From contig CAWAMR010000013.1 of assembly GCA_963783095.1 (NCBI GenBank), forward strand, positions 372,001 to 436,000: 64,000 bases of DNA. The letters run 5' to 3'. Source of the stretch: CAWAMR01 sp963783095 (GTDB lineage Bacteria; Planctomycetota; Planctomycetia; Gemmatales; Gemmataceae). The position numbers and the translations under genes are program-made. Shown here one piece after another: positions 46,889-55,426 of this stretch; the stretch's first letter is position 1; each line of letters begins with the position of its first letter. The notes below the pieces were generated by a model. That model had not been told where the DNA came from, made no database searches, and saw nothing but the letters and a program-made list of their open reading frames with translations.

Positions 46889-47761
46889 ATGTCTCTACGA
46901 CGACACCGAATAGCCTGGACCGTTTCGCTGATCGGCCACGCTTGCCTGATCGCCTGCGTTTTCGCCATCGTGCACACATTGCGTTTGAAAGGAAGTCACG
47001 ATCCGGATGTGGACACCCGAGCGGGAAACACTGATGATTCTCCCGTCATCTGTTTGCATGTGGATGAAGCAGAATCACCAAAACTCGTCCCACCGGTAGC
47101 CAAAACAATACAACAATTGCAAGATCATCATGACGAAGTTCTGAAGCATCCGGAACCGACGGTGCCGATCGCTCCGACGATGGAGGGAAACAGTAGTCCC
47201 GCGGTTGCTAAAGTTCCGTCGTTTCCCGGCGTGGGCAAACCGACGATTGCACCGCTGCACGGGAAGCTTTCTCGTGAGGGTTACACGGTGGTTTATGTCC
47301 TGGATCACTCCGGGAGCATGGGACGAGCAGGCAAACTGAACAAGGCACGCGAGTTACTGAAAGCCTCGATTCGGCAGTTGGCACCCTGCGTGCGATTTCA
47401 GATTGTCGCTTACGATAGCGACGCCGAGGCGTTCAAACTCGATAGCGGAATCGAGCCGGTTTTGGCAACGTCGGACAACATTGCTCGCGCGGAGAATCAA
47501 CTCGATCAACTCATCGCGGAAGGGAGCAGCCGGCATGTTGAGGGGTTGCGGATCGGATTGCGGTTTCGCCCGAACTTGTTGATCCTGTTGAGCGACGCGG
47601 ATGATTTATCTGCGGTCGATGCCGGTCTTGTGAAGCAGTGGAATGCAAGACAACAGACCGTCATTCACGCGGTCATATTGGGTTCGCCAAGTTCTGCGGG
47701 CGGAGTCACGGCACTGAAAACCGTTTGTCATCGAGGCGAGGCGATTCATTTCCTGCCGTGA
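46889..47761 (+). CDS. Membrane-anchored VWA-domain protein
   Basis: Two ATGs (46883 and 46889) compete; GGGAGG is better spaced for 46889 (290 residues). One N-terminal helix (IAWTVSLIGHACLIACVFAIVH) is followed by a Pro-rich linker and a von Willebrand A domain starting VVYVLDHSGSMG, with the MIDAS DxSxS motif, and LLILLSDADD near the end. The TonB-like arrangement (helix, Pro-rich stretch) suggests an envelope protein. Its partner is unknown. Confidence 0.8.
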   Translation: MSLRRHRIAWTVSLIGHACLIACVFAIVHTLRLKGSHDPDVDTRAGNTDDSPVICLHVDEAESPKLVPPVAKTIQQLQDHHDEVLKHPEPTVPIAPTMEGNSSPAVAKVPSFPGVGKPTIAPLHGKLSREGYTVVYVLDHSGSMGRAGKLNKARELLKASIRQLAPCVRFQIVAYDSDAEAFKLDSGIEPVLATSDNIARAENQLDQLIAEGSSRHVEGLRIGLRFRPNLLILLSDADDLSAVDAGLVKQWNARQQTVIHAVILGSPSSAGGVTALKTVCHRGEAIHFLP

Positions 47762-47839
47762 ACTTTGCTTGCTGCCTTGCCCTTATCGGTGTCCGATGAT
47801 CGATCTGCCGCGTAAAATGCCGGTGGAGGTCATTCATCC

Positions 47840-48103
47840 ATGCTCCACGAATACGTCGGCGAAAAAGTCGTTATCGATCTGCGCAGCTCCTATGTATGCA
47901 TGGGAACTTTGCTACGCCTCGATGAGCATTTCCTTGAGCTGAAGAATGCCGATCTACACGATCTGCGCGATACCGACACGAGCCGGGAAAACTATGTCGC
48001 CGCCTCGAAGTTGACAGGAATCAAGCGGAATCGAAAGAAGTTACTCGTCCTTCGTTCGGATGTGGTAGCCGTTGCCAAATTAGACGACGTGGTTGATGTG
48101 TGA
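47840..48103 (+). CDS. Small Sm/LSm-like protein
   Basis: This 87-residue protein has the two-strand pattern of Sm folds: VGEKVVIDLRSSYVCMGTLLRLDEHFLEL (first motif, with the turn at MGTLLRLDEH), and LLVLRSDVVAVAKLDDVV at the end (second motif). A basic insert (GIKRNRKKL) lies between. Sm proteins bind RNA; Hfq is the best-known bacterial case, but this is a different, shorter-loop type seen in planctomycetes. The assignment is by fold pattern only. It is the last gene before the insertion sequence. Confidence 0.6.
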   Translation: MLHEYVGEKVVIDLRSSYVCMGTLLRLDEHFLELKNADLHDLRDTDTSRENYVAASKLTGIKRNRKKLLVLRSDVVAVAKLDDVVDV

Positions 48104-48116
48104 ACATGCGCGCACA

Positions 48117-48124
48117 GCGGGTTT
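48117..48124 (+). repeat. Left target-site duplication GCGGGTTT
   Basis: These eight bases immediately flank the left inverted repeat of the insertion sequence and recur exactly at 49591-49598. Confidence 0.85.
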
Positions 48125-48211
48125 GGGTGTAGCCAACTTCTCTGGTGGTGTTCGGGGAATTTAGGTAAGTGAGGGGTAACTGAATTACTCACCCCTTAAC
48201 AAGGATGTTAT

Positions 48212-48499
48212 ATGGGCACCAGAGTGACGATTGAAGTGGACCCGAAGCACGAAGGTATTGTCCGGCGAGCGTTGGCGCTGGTTGAGGAAATGGAGCAGCT
48301 TGCGTTGACTGCGCCCGATGGGACGGTTTTCGATGCCTGCGAAGATGCGGTGGTTGAGAAAGGGCGAACATTTCAAGCCCATGTGCTCTCCGATGCGGTG
48401 GCTCGAAGAATCGAGACCGCCGAAAAAAAGGGGCGCCGATCCGTGTCTGCGAGTGCGGCCGCAAGAAAGAAAACCGAGGTCCCAAAGAACGCCGACTGA
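48212..48499 (+). CDS. Transposase OrfA (N-terminal part)
   Basis: This encodes 95 residues with helical, charged content (HEGIVRRALALVEEMEQLAL). Zero-frame translation ends at TGA 48497-48499, overlapping the orfB start (TGATG). At 48424-48430 the codons GAA AAA AAG form the heptamer A AAA AAG. A -1 slip there continues into orfB and yields a 450-residue transposase. Confidence 0.8.
   Translation: MGTRVTIEVDPKHEGIVRRALALVEEMEQLALTAPDGTVFDACEDAVVEKGRTFQAHVLSDAVARRIETAEKKGRRSVSASAAARKKTEVPKNAD
48424..48430 (+). promoter_or_regulatory. -1 programmed frameshift site A AAA AAG in transposase
   Basis: The slippery heptamer is in phase with orfA. The -1 frame is open from here into orfB and reads APIRVCECGRKKENRG before the orfB ATG. 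The CxCG pair found only in this frame completes a zinc-ribbon with the KCMCGG motif of orfB. That makes the fused product the likely active form. Confidence 0.7.
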
Positions 48500-49563
48500 T
48501 GAGCGCTGTCGGAGAGGTGGTCTTCGAACGCCGTTACTGGAAGTGCATGTGCGGCGGCGATGGATCCTATGCGGCCGATGCCCTCTTGGGCGTGGAGGGA
48601 CAGCGCTACAGCAAGACCGTGCGGAAGCACTGTTGCCGTCTGGCGGCAGACATGTCGTTCGCGTCCGCCAGCGAGCACATGCATGAGATGTTGGGAGTGG
48701 ACCTTTGCCCCGAGACGGTGCGGAAGGCGGTGGAGGGCCACGCTAAAGACATGGCTCGGTTTCAAGCCGAAGACACTACCAGCGAAGAAGTTTTCCAAAA
48801 AGCGGCGGGGGAAGTCGAGTTCACGACCGACGCGGGCAAGGTCAACACGCGTGAAGAAGGCTGGAAAGACTTGAAAATCGCGGTGGTTTCCAAGCGAGAA
48901 GCAGGCGAGCCGACATCGCCGGACCATTGGAAGAAGCAGCGTTTGCCGGCAGCGACCATGGTACTGGCGTTTGCGATGATCGCCACAGCCAAGGAGTTTC
49001 GCAAGACTTGGCGGCCACGCTTACGTCGGCTGGGAGTGACGTGCTGGGCGGCGGTGCACGTCTTGGCGGACGGTGCCAGTTGGATCTGGAAAGCGGTGCA
49101 GCGAACGCTCACCGGGTGTCTGCAAACGCTCGACTTCTATCATGCCTGTCAGCACCTGAGTAAGTGCGCCAAACGCGTCTACGGCGAAGAGACCAGCGAA
49201 GCCAAAGACGCGTATAAGCACGCCCGCGGTTTGTTGATTCGTCAAGGTTGGGCAGGCGTCTGTCAGTGGGTGAATGAACTGCTTGGAGTCGCCGACGAAT
49301 CGGAACGCGAACGTCGTCGTAAAGCAACGGAGCGTCTGATCGGCTATTTCTCGAAACACATGAACCGTGTGAACTACGTCCAACGATTGCAAGCGGGTCA
49401 AGCGATTGGCAGCGGCCAAGTCGAAGGTGAGGCGAAGACCCTGGGCCTGCGTCTGAAGCGTCGGGGCGCTCGATGGAATATAGGCAATGTACGACCTATG
49501 GCCAGTCTGGTGTGCGTCCGGCATACATCCCAATGGGAACCCTATTGGGCACTGGCCGCCTGA
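48499..49563 (+). CDS. Transposase OrfB (catalytic part), ISKra4 type
   Basis: This encodes 354 residues. It has ERRYWKCMCGGDGSY (zinc motif), a long helical DNA-binding part (ETVRKAVEGHAKDMARF) and the DDE-fold block TTDAGKVNTREEGWKDLKIAV. Next come VHVLADGASWIWKAVQ, LDFYHACQHL and the final IGSGQVEGEAKTLGLRLKRRGARW. These are the recurrent motifs of ISKra4-type transposases as I know them. The frame is intact. Confidence 0.85.
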   Translation: MSAVGEVVFERRYWKCMCGGDGSYAADALLGVEGQRYSKTVRKHCCRLAADMSFASASEHMHEMLGVDLCPETVRKAVEGHAKDMARFQAEDTTSEEVFQKAAGEVEFTTDAGKVNTREEGWKDLKIAVVSKREAGEPTSPDHWKKQRLPAATMVLAFAMIATAKEFRKTWRPRLRRLGVTCWAAVHVLADGASWIWKAVQRTLTGCLQTLDFYHACQHLSKCAKRVYGEETSEAKDAYKHARGLLIRQGWAGVCQWVNELLGVADESERERRRKATERLIGYFSKHMNRVNYVQRLQAGQAIGSGQVEGEAKTLGLRLKRRGARWNIGNVRPMASLVCVRHTSQWEPYWALAA

Positions 49564-49653
49564 TCACCCCCAGAGAATCTGGTTACACCCGCGGGTTTTT
49601 AGGCTTCGATCTAACTCTTGACAATTTTCGTGGGCGTGGCTAACACGCTCCGC

Positions 49654-50676
49654 ATGAAAACGACAACCTATACTCTGATCCTCCTGGCGGGAGTTGCCGG
49701 GTTTGGAGCGATGCCGCCCGCCAATCCGCAACCTGCGCAGACGGGGAAAGTTCTGCTTCTCGATAGCGAACAACTGCTCGAGGGTAATATTGAGAAAGTA
49801 GGCAATGAATATCGGATTAAGCGCCCGATGGGCGAAATTACCCTCCCCGCGAAGCGGGCTATCGCTCTCGTGCAGACTCGAAAGCAAGCATTCGAAATTC
49901 TCCGGCAATATGCCGATCTTCGCGATCCGGACGAGCACCTAAGACTGGCGCGCTGGTGTATGCTGCAGGACTTGCGCGACGAGGCAATCGCGGAGGCTCA
50001 GGAAGTCTTGCGGATCGACTCCAAGAACTCCGATGCACGGATCATCCTGCTCGGGCTTCGACAAACCAAGCCGCTTCCCGAAACACGTTCCCGACCTGCT
50101 TCTCAGACTGTTTCAGGCCCACAACCGATCGTCGAAGTAACACCTGCGGAATTCAATCGGGAGTCGTTCGGACTATTCGTGACCAAGGTGCAGCCGATCC
50201 TGATGAATACCTGCATCAGTTGCCATGGCAACGGCAAGGGGGGGGCTTTCCAACTGCTTCGGGCAACTTTGCCCGGCGATCGCAGGGCAAATCTCCAGAA
50301 TCTGGCAGTAGCGTTGAAATTCCTCGATCGCAAGAACCCGGCCAAGAGTCCGCTGTTGCGGAAATCGATCACGGCCCATGGCGATGCCGTCGCTGCGCCT
50401 CTGCGAGACAAAAAGCTGCTTGCCTACGACAACCTTGAAGCCTGGGTGAGTTTGGCCCTGGCCCCCGATGGTTCGGAGGAGGGCATCCCTCTGGTCCACG
50501 AAGAGAAGCCCGTTGAGCGAAAATGGGAGCCGATGGACGCTCCCCAAACTACCAAGAAGAAAGGACCGGTTTTTGGGGAGGCGAGCTCTTCCAAGCCGGT
50601 GCCCGAGATGAAGACCGCCCCTTCGGACCCGTTCGATCCTGCGATATTCAACGGTGAAATCCAGCCGAAGAAATAG
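49654..50676 (+). CDS. Secreted protein with CxxCH cytochrome-like motif
   Basis: ATG 49654 gives 340 residues with a signal peptide (TTYTLILLAGVAGFGAMPP). An N-terminal SH3-like stretch (KVLLLDSEQLLEGNIEKV, YRIKRPMGEITLP) is followed by helical repeats and a haem-binding pattern NTCISCHGNGKGG near residue 202. Similar planctomycete proteins carry the same element. The C-terminus is Pro/Lys-rich. Whether haem is bound cannot be told. Confidence 0.75.
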   Translation: MKTTTYTLILLAGVAGFGAMPPANPQPAQTGKVLLLDSEQLLEGNIEKVGNEYRIKRPMGEITLPAKRAIALVQTRKQAFEILRQYADLRDPDEHLRLARWCMLQDLRDEAIAEAQEVLRIDSKNSDARIILLGLRQTKPLPETRSRPASQTVSGPQPIVEVTPAEFNRESFGLFVTKVQPILMNTCISCHGNGKGGAFQLLRATLPGDRRANLQNLAVALKFLDRKNPAKSPLLRKSITAHGDAVAAPLRDKKLLAYDNLEAWVSLALAPDGSEEGIPLVHEEKPVERKWEPMDAPQTTKKKGPVFGEASSSKPVPEMKTAPSDPFDPAIFNGEIQPKK

Positions 50677-50695
50677 CCGGAAGGAAAATTTGGCG

Positions 50696-51877
50696 ATGAG
50701 TGAACCAGGTTCTCCTGGATGGCCCCTAGTCCTGTGGCGAAGAATCAAGGTTTTCTTCCTGTTGGAAGGTCATCAAAGCCGAAACACAGCGATGGAAGGA
50801 CTGCGGGGCTACGCAGTCCTTCTCGTTTTTTTTGTCCATAGCACAGGCGGATACCTCAGAAGCTGGCGGCACATCGAAATCGACGAACCGGCACGACCTG
50901 CTCTCATCGATCACGGCCCCGATGTGGCCTCGCTGGACTGGGCACTGATGTTCCTGTCGGAATCGCACCATGGAGTCGATCTGTTTTTTCTGCTGAGCGG
51001 TTTCCTGATCGCTCGAATTCTGAACAAGAATCGACAGCATTTTTCGTATCCGTCGTTTCTCCGGCATCGGCTGCTGCGAATCTACCCAGCCTTCTTTCTA
51101 TCCATACTGGTCGCTGCCTATGTCTATATCTCGTACCTGAAGTTGTTCGCATTCAAATGGTCAGAGTTCTTGATGAATTTGGTCTTTCTTTGGGGTTGTC
51201 CGGATCTGAACCTGGGATCTTTTCACTTTGTCTTGCATATGGAGCCTTATAACTTCGTCACCTGGTCGCTGTTTTACGAGATGATGTTTTATCTGGTTTT
51301 CCCGGTACTCTTTTTCACACTCGGCCCAAGACAATTCCAGTCATCAACGGGGCAACTGGGATCGGTCGTTTTGCTGTTTGCAACCTTCGCGGTTTTCACG
51401 ATCTGGTCGCCGCGGTTTTGGGGATTTTTCTTCGGTGCCGGTCTTGGCATTTGCAGTCCGGAATTCTTGACGCGCATGGCCCGGAAGCTGCCAACGTGGC
51501 TGGTGTTGCTGGCGTATGTCGCTGTGGTCGGTTACTTCAAGGTATTCAGTAGCCAGCGCTGGTTCTTTTTTCAGTGTTATGGGTTGGTAGCATCAATGGT
51601 CTTCGTGAAAACCTGTTACGACGATGGCCTGCTCAACAGGATCTTTCGTTTCCCACCACTTCGGCTCATGGGCAATGTATCGTATTCGTTCTACCTCATG
51701 CACGTGATCGCCATCGCGTGTATGACAAAGTGGTTTTTCGGCAATTCTCAGGGGATGTCGGAAACGCTGCGAATGATCGGCTATTTTGGGATCGGTTTCC
51801 TCACAGCTCTCCTTTTCAGCATTATTCTTTTTGGTGTAGCCGAAAGGTGGTACTTCAGCCTAAACCTGAAAAAGTGA
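50696..51877 (+). CDS. Acyltransferase 3 (OafA-like) membrane protein
   Basis: This is a 393-residue polytopic protein; ATG 50696 has AAGGAAAA upstream. The family marker RNTAMEGLRGYAVLLVFFVH with its HSTGGYL and the SESHHGVDLFFLLSGFLI motif are clear, and about ten helices follow. These enzymes acetylate or acylate cell-surface sugars. It lies 19 bases behind the previous gene, so the two may share a transcript. Confidence 0.88.
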   Translation: MSEPGSPGWPLVLWRRIKVFFLLEGHQSRNTAMEGLRGYAVLLVFFVHSTGGYLRSWRHIEIDEPARPALIDHGPDVASLDWALMFLSESHHGVDLFFLLSGFLIARILNKNRQHFSYPSFLRHRLLRIYPAFFLSILVAAYVYISYLKLFAFKWSEFLMNLVFLWGCPDLNLGSFHFVLHMEPYNFVTWSLFYEMMFYLVFPVLFFTLGPRQFQSSTGQLGSVVLLFATFAVFTIWSPRFWGFFFGAGLGICSPEFLTRMARKLPTWLVLLAYVAVVGYFKVFSSQRWFFFQCYGLVASMVFVKTCYDDGLLNRIFRFPPLRLMGNVSYSFYLMHVIAIACMTKWFFGNSQGMSETLRMIGYFGIGFLTALLFSIILFGVAERWYFSLNLKK

Positions 51878-51907
51878 ACTGGTGAAGGGTTGTGCGGCCG
51901 GGGAGCG

Positions 51908-52462
51908 CTAGCCCAGTTTTACCCCCGTAATTCCAGCCTCGTCAATTGCAGTCTTCAGCCTCCCATCAACCCAAGTCTGCGCCATCCAACTCGGCCGCGA
52001 GAGTCGCAGCAGGGACACACCGCAAAGGATCGGATCAGCGTCAACACCGTCCTCGATATCCTGACTGCTGGCCGCCTTTCGTAATGACTCCGGATGTGGC
52101 AGGAGAAGGAAAACGTATCCCTCCAACGGCTTCTTCTTGTGCAATAGCGGGACATTGTAGACCCGGTGAGGGGGCAGCTTGAACTTTTGCAAGAGTTCTA
52201 GGAACCGGGAGCTTATCAGGTGCCCACAATTCGGGATTGGTGCCGAACTGATCAAGTCCGTCGGTCTGGCACGTCGGTCAAGGACCACGGTATTGAAATC
52301 GGGTTCAAAATCCGGGAACCCCTCGCCCAGCATCACGGGAAGCAACTTGTAAATCGATCGGGGCCCGTCGTAGTCGTAGGGCTTGAGCATTTCTTGGTGC
52401 TGGGGATAGGTCTTCCCAACACCTTCTGTTGATGCACGCAAACAAAACCGCGGCTTTCGCAC
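51908..52462 (-). CDS. Imm11-like (DUF1629) immunity protein
   Basis: This is a 184-residue soluble protein. The layout (DFNTVVLDRRARPTDLI, ISSRFLELLQKFKL, YNVPLLHKKKPLEGYVFLLL and the end RLKTAIDEAGITGVKLG) matches the Imm11 family as I know it, which neutralises toxins of polymorphic systems. No toxin gene lies beside it. It is the last gene of a leftward island. Confidence 0.55.
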   Translation of the reverse strand: MRKPRFCLRASTEGVGKTYPQHQEMLKPYDYDGPRSIYKLLPVMLGEGFPDFEPDFNTVVLDRRARPTDLISSAPIPNCGHLISSRFLELLQKFKLPPHRVYNVPLLHKKKPLEGYVFLLLPHPESLRKAASSQDIEDGVDADPILCGVSLLRLSRPSWMAQTWVDGRLKTAIDEAGITGVKLG

Positions 52463-52478
52463 GATAACGGCTCCTGGT

Positions 52479-52524
52479 CCCTACGCTGGAAGTAGTTGAG
52501 GCCCTACACTGAGAGTAGTTGAGG
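52479..52524. repeat. Two 23-base tandem repeats
   Basis: The units begin CCCTACGCTGGAAGTAG and CCCTACACTGAGAGTAG and both end TTGAGG, differing at only a few positions. They lie just upstream of the Imm11-like gene (leftward). They may be leftover repeat DNA or a regulatory element. Confidence 0.6.
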
Positions 52525-52536
52525 CCGAACATCGAA

Positions 52537-53073
52537 CTACGTGCCCAAGTCCGGTTCAGCCCGGGGTTCAATATACCCAATGCATGCGCGCTTTACCTCG
52601 GCCAGCACCCAAGACGAGAACGGGTGAGATCCGGGATCGCCCGGCGTGACGGCGGCGACTTCGATCACTAACTGCGCACACAGCCATGCTTGGTATGGTT
52701 CCGGCGGACGCACCCCACCCGGATCGTGGTCCGCTGCGAGCAACTCGTCCAGCCCCGACATCTCGAATTCAACGCCACGCCGGACGCGGGTGATGACAGA
52801 GAACGGGCCTTCTCCGTCGGCCATCGGAAGATACGCAACCTCGTCCATGTGCCGGGCCATAGCCGCATCACGGTAGAACAATAGGCAACCCCGCCCGACG
52901 GGCAGCCGCTCCGTCGGTATGCCCGAAAGCGGCTCTGGGCCGGTCGTTCGATCACCGAACCATTCCACCAGCGCGCCCGGCCAGCGGGCGAGGGTTGCGA
53001 CCCGGACGCGAGCAAACACATCACGCGGCTGGGTGAAGGTGAAGACAACCGAATCCCAGCCAGTGATCTCCAC
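52537..53073 (-). CDS. Hypothetical protein in accessory island
   Basis: This is a 178-residue soluble protein beginning MEITGWDSVVFTFTQPRDVF. It is GC-rich compared with neighbours and has no membrane helix. The region RGVEFEMSGLDELLAADHDPGG and the ending YIEPRAEPDLG are not familiar. Its position beside an immunity-like gene and toxin-antitoxin genes suggests an immunity or accessory role, by context only. Confidence 0.5.
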   Translation of the reverse strand: MEITGWDSVVFTFTQPRDVFARVRVATLARWPGALVEWFGDRTTGPEPLSGIPTERLPVGRGCLLFYRDAAMARHMDEVAYLPMADGEGPFSVITRVRRGVEFEMSGLDELLAADHDPGGVRPPEPYQAWLCAQLVIEVAAVTPGDPGSHPFSSWVLAEVKRACIGYIEPRAEPDLGT

Positions 53074-53198
53074 CGCGAGTGCCCTCCGAGGCCAACGACA
53101 AGGAATCTAATCGGAACGGTCCAAACCGAGACTCTCCGCCACCACCGCAACTTTTATCAAGGACATATGACGGTTCGGCATCGTCACTGTCACTGCAA

Positions 53199-53420
53199 TC
53201 AACTTGGCCCGTCTTCCCGCGGATCGCTAGTAGGAAGCACGGGTGGAGTGCTTAGCATTTTGATGATGTGGCGCGCTAAGTGATCCTTGATCTCTCGGTG
53301 GCGCGGAACAGGCTGAGATACTCCGGTGATTGAGTTGCGATACCAGTCGTGCTTGCCGCCATGACGGACCAAACTACAACCAAGTCCTTCGATTGCACGG
53401 ACCAAGTCCACGCGCTTCAC
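53199..53420 (-). CDS. hicA: HicA-like mRNA interferase toxin
   Basis: This 73-residue protein has the HicA dsRBD-like pattern: KRVDLVRAIEGLGCSLVRHGG with the active-site His in RHGGKHDWYRN, then HREIKDHLARHIIKML. HicA cuts mRNA and is neutralised by HicB. It overlaps hicB by 4 bases and is the last gene of the three. Confidence 0.85.
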   Translation of the reverse strand: MKRVDLVRAIEGLGCSLVRHGGKHDWYRNSITGVSQPVPRHREIKDHLARHIIKMLSTPPVLPTSDPREDGPS

Positions 53421-53608
53421 GAGATCACCAGATCATCGACTTTGCGAACCTCTGGAATCTGTCCACCACTCAAATCTGCGTAAAGATCGCGCAGGTGTTC
53501 CTTCAGTTCATCAAGTGTCTCGCCTTGTGTCCAGTAGTCCGGGAAATCTTGGAGGTAGCCCAGCCAAGCCTCACCCTCCTGCCAGTAGACGTACTTAACC
53601 GTTTGCAT
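53417..53608 (-). CDS. hicB: HicB-like antitoxin
   Basis: This 63-residue protein matches the HicB RNase-H-like fold (YVYWQEGEAWLGYLQDFPDYW, TQGETLDELKEHLRDLYADL). It lacks the C-terminal DNA-binding extension seen in longer HicB proteins. It overlaps both neighbours: 14 bases with the DUF433 gene, 4 with hicA. Without its own DNA-binding domain it may rely on the DUF433 protein for regulation. Confidence 0.8.
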   Translation of the reverse strand: MQTVKYVYWQEGEAWLGYLQDFPDYWTQGETLDELKEHLRDLYADLSGGQIPEVRKVDDLVIS

Positions 53609-53834
53609 CGGTTCGACTCCTCAGTTGGCGAGTGACGACTTGGCTGGCCGCGAAGGCAAGACAGGCGCGAATGTCGTCTTCGGTGAGTTCAGGAAAATCG
53701 GCGAGTAGCTCCGGAACAGTCATGCCGCCGGCGAGGTACTCCAGGACGTCGCGCACGGTGATCCGCATCCCGCGGATGCACGGCTGACCGCTACGCTTTC
53801 CTGGCTCGATCGTAATGAGGTGCGTAAAGTCCAT
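53595..53834 (-). CDS. DUF433 (VapB-like antitoxin family) protein
   Basis: This is a 79-residue protein with the DUF433 core ITIEPGKRSGQPCIRGMRI, DVLEYLAGGMTVPELLADF and LTEDDIRACLAFAASQV. DUF433 proteins are DNA-binding, winged-helix-like antitoxins usually paired with PIN-like toxins. Here the partner is HicB-HicA, in an overlapping operon with this gene first. Confidence 0.88.
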   Translation of the reverse strand: MDFTHLITIEPGKRSGQPCIRGMRITVRDVLEYLAGGMTVPELLADFPELTEDDIRACLAFAASQVVTRQLRSRTDANG

Positions 53835-54067
53835 AATCGAAGTCTAGCCAACGATCAGCGCGAGGTCAACCGAGTGACACGCGCCCGTAGTGCTCTCGGT
53901 CGGTGTTAGGTTCGATCCGACGTTTTTCTCAATCACTGCTCGGACCACGGCTCAAGTAACCGGGCTTCCGGGCGTGACCCCAAATAGCTGCTTGGTGCTA
54001 TCCATATAATTAGCGCTGAAGTCTCAACTTGCCTTCTGCTGTCGCGAAGATTATCCACGGAGACGTT

Positions 54068-55426
54068 ATGCGCAGTCAACTTTCTCTCCTCTCCTTGTTG
54101 GTGTTCTTCGGTTCCGTACATGCTGCCGATCGGCCAAACCTCATCGTAATGATGACCGACGATCAACGCGCAGATGCCATGAGCTGTGCCGGAAATTCCA
54201 TTCTCAAAACACCCAATATCGATCGCATCGCCAGAGACGGTGCTCGCTTCAAAAACATGTTCGTCACCAATTCGCTCTGCGCACCGAGCCGGGCTTCATT
54301 GATGACGGGGCTTTACTCGCATACTCATGGAGTTCGAGATAATACGCCGCAGCGTCCGAATGTCCCCCTGGCCATTCCTTTCGTGTCCGATCATCTTCGG
54401 CAGGCGGGTTACGAAGTCGCTTTTTGCGGCAAATCGCATGCTCCCAAAGCGTTCCGCGATCGGCAATGGGATTATTATTTCGGCTTCAAGGATCAAGGCA
54501 ACTATCTGAAACCGATGATCGCCGAAGGAACCGACGGCAAGGATATTCTCTATCCCGGCTGGATGGATGATGTCGTCACCGAACATGCCATCAACTGGAT
54601 GAAGAAGAAGCGCGAAAAGCCTTTTGCTCTGTTCCTGTTCTTCAAGGCTCCCCATCGAAGCTGGAGTCCGCCTCCTCGCTACAAGAACTTGTTTTCCGAC
54701 GTCAAGATTCCCAAGCCCGAACTGTGGGACGCCGACCGCAAATTGAAGCCCAAAGCCTTTGCCGATGCCGATAATGTCATCGGCTCCGCCAATCACAAAG
54801 ATGTTCCGGACCTCGATCACTTTTTGAAGGATTATTATCGCTGCATTACGGGCGTCGACGATAATGTCGGCAAAGTGCTGGATACCCTCAAAGAGATGGG
54901 CCAACTCGATAACACGGGGATTCTGTATACCTCCGACAACGGCTTTTTTGCGGGAGAATGGCAAGCCTTCGACAAACGCTTCATGCATGAACCATCCATC
55001 CGCGTACCGATGCTGATACGCTATCCAAAAGTCTTCAACGCCGGTTCTACACCCGAGCAAATGGTGCTGAACATCGACATTGCTCCCACGCTGCTCGATC
55101 TGGCCGGTGTACCGATTCCCCGCGAAATGCAAGGCCGGAGCATGGTTCCACTCGGAAAGGGTGAAGTCAAGGACTGGCGCAAGGATTGGTTGTACGAGTA
55201 CTACGAATATCCCGGGCCCCACAGCGTCCGCAAAAATCGCGGCATTCGAACCGATCGGTTCAAGTACATTCACTACTACGAACGGCCGGAAGAGTTTGAG
55301 TTGTATGACCTGGAAAAGGATCCGATGGAGAAGGTCAACTTATACGGCAAAGCGGAATATGCTGAGGTCGCCAGGAAACTGCGAAATCGACTGGAAGGAC
55401 TGCGGGAGGAAACGGGCGATAGGTAG
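54068..55426 (+). CDS. Secreted sulfatase
   Basis: This is a 452-residue protein with a signal peptide (QLSLLSLLVFFGSVHAA). The formylglycine motif CAPSRASLMTG is intact, and metal-binding RPNLIVMMTDDQRADAM starts the domain. The conserved GKSHAPKAF and TSDNGFFAGEW (sulfatase second metal site) follow. The upstream start (ATG 54029) is disfavoured because the signal peptide begins at 54068. A matching maturase is not in the window. Planctomycetes typically have many such genes to degrade sulfated polysaccharides. Confidence 0.92.
   Translation: MRSQLSLLSLLVFFGSVHAADRPNLIVMMTDDQRADAMSCAGNSILKTPNIDRIARDGARFKNMFVTNSLCAPSRASLMTGLYSHTHGVRDNTPQRPNVPLAIPFVSDHLRQAGYEVAFCGKSHAPKAFRDRQWDYYFGFKDQGNYLKPMIAEGTDGKDILYPGWMDDVVTEHAINWMKKKREKPFALFLFFKAPHRSWSPPPRYKNLFSDVKIPKPELWDADRKLKPKAFADADNVIGSANHKDVPDLDHFLKDYYRCITGVDDNVGKVLDTLKEMGQLDNTGILYTSDNGFFAGEWQAFDKRFMHEPSIRVPMLIRYPKVFNAGSTPEQMVLNIDIAPTLLDLAGVPIPREMQGRSMVPLGKGEVKDWRKDWLYEYYEYPGPHSVRKNRGIRTDRFKYIHYYERPEEFELYDLEKDPMEKVNLYGKAEYAEVARKLRNRLEGLREETGDR

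Larger units (their letters stand above)
48125..49590 (+). mobile_element. Complete ISKra4-family insertion sequence, 1466 bp
   Basis: The ends are imperfect inverted repeats of 26 bases (48125-48150 and 49565-49590, 22 of 26 matching, beginning GGGTGTA). They are flanked by a perfect 8-bp target duplication (GCGGGTTT). It carries orfA and orfB joined by a slippery site. Intact ends, frames and target duplication point to a recent insertion. It lies between the Sm-like gene and the secreted CxxCH protein gene, breaking no visible gene. Confidence 0.88.
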
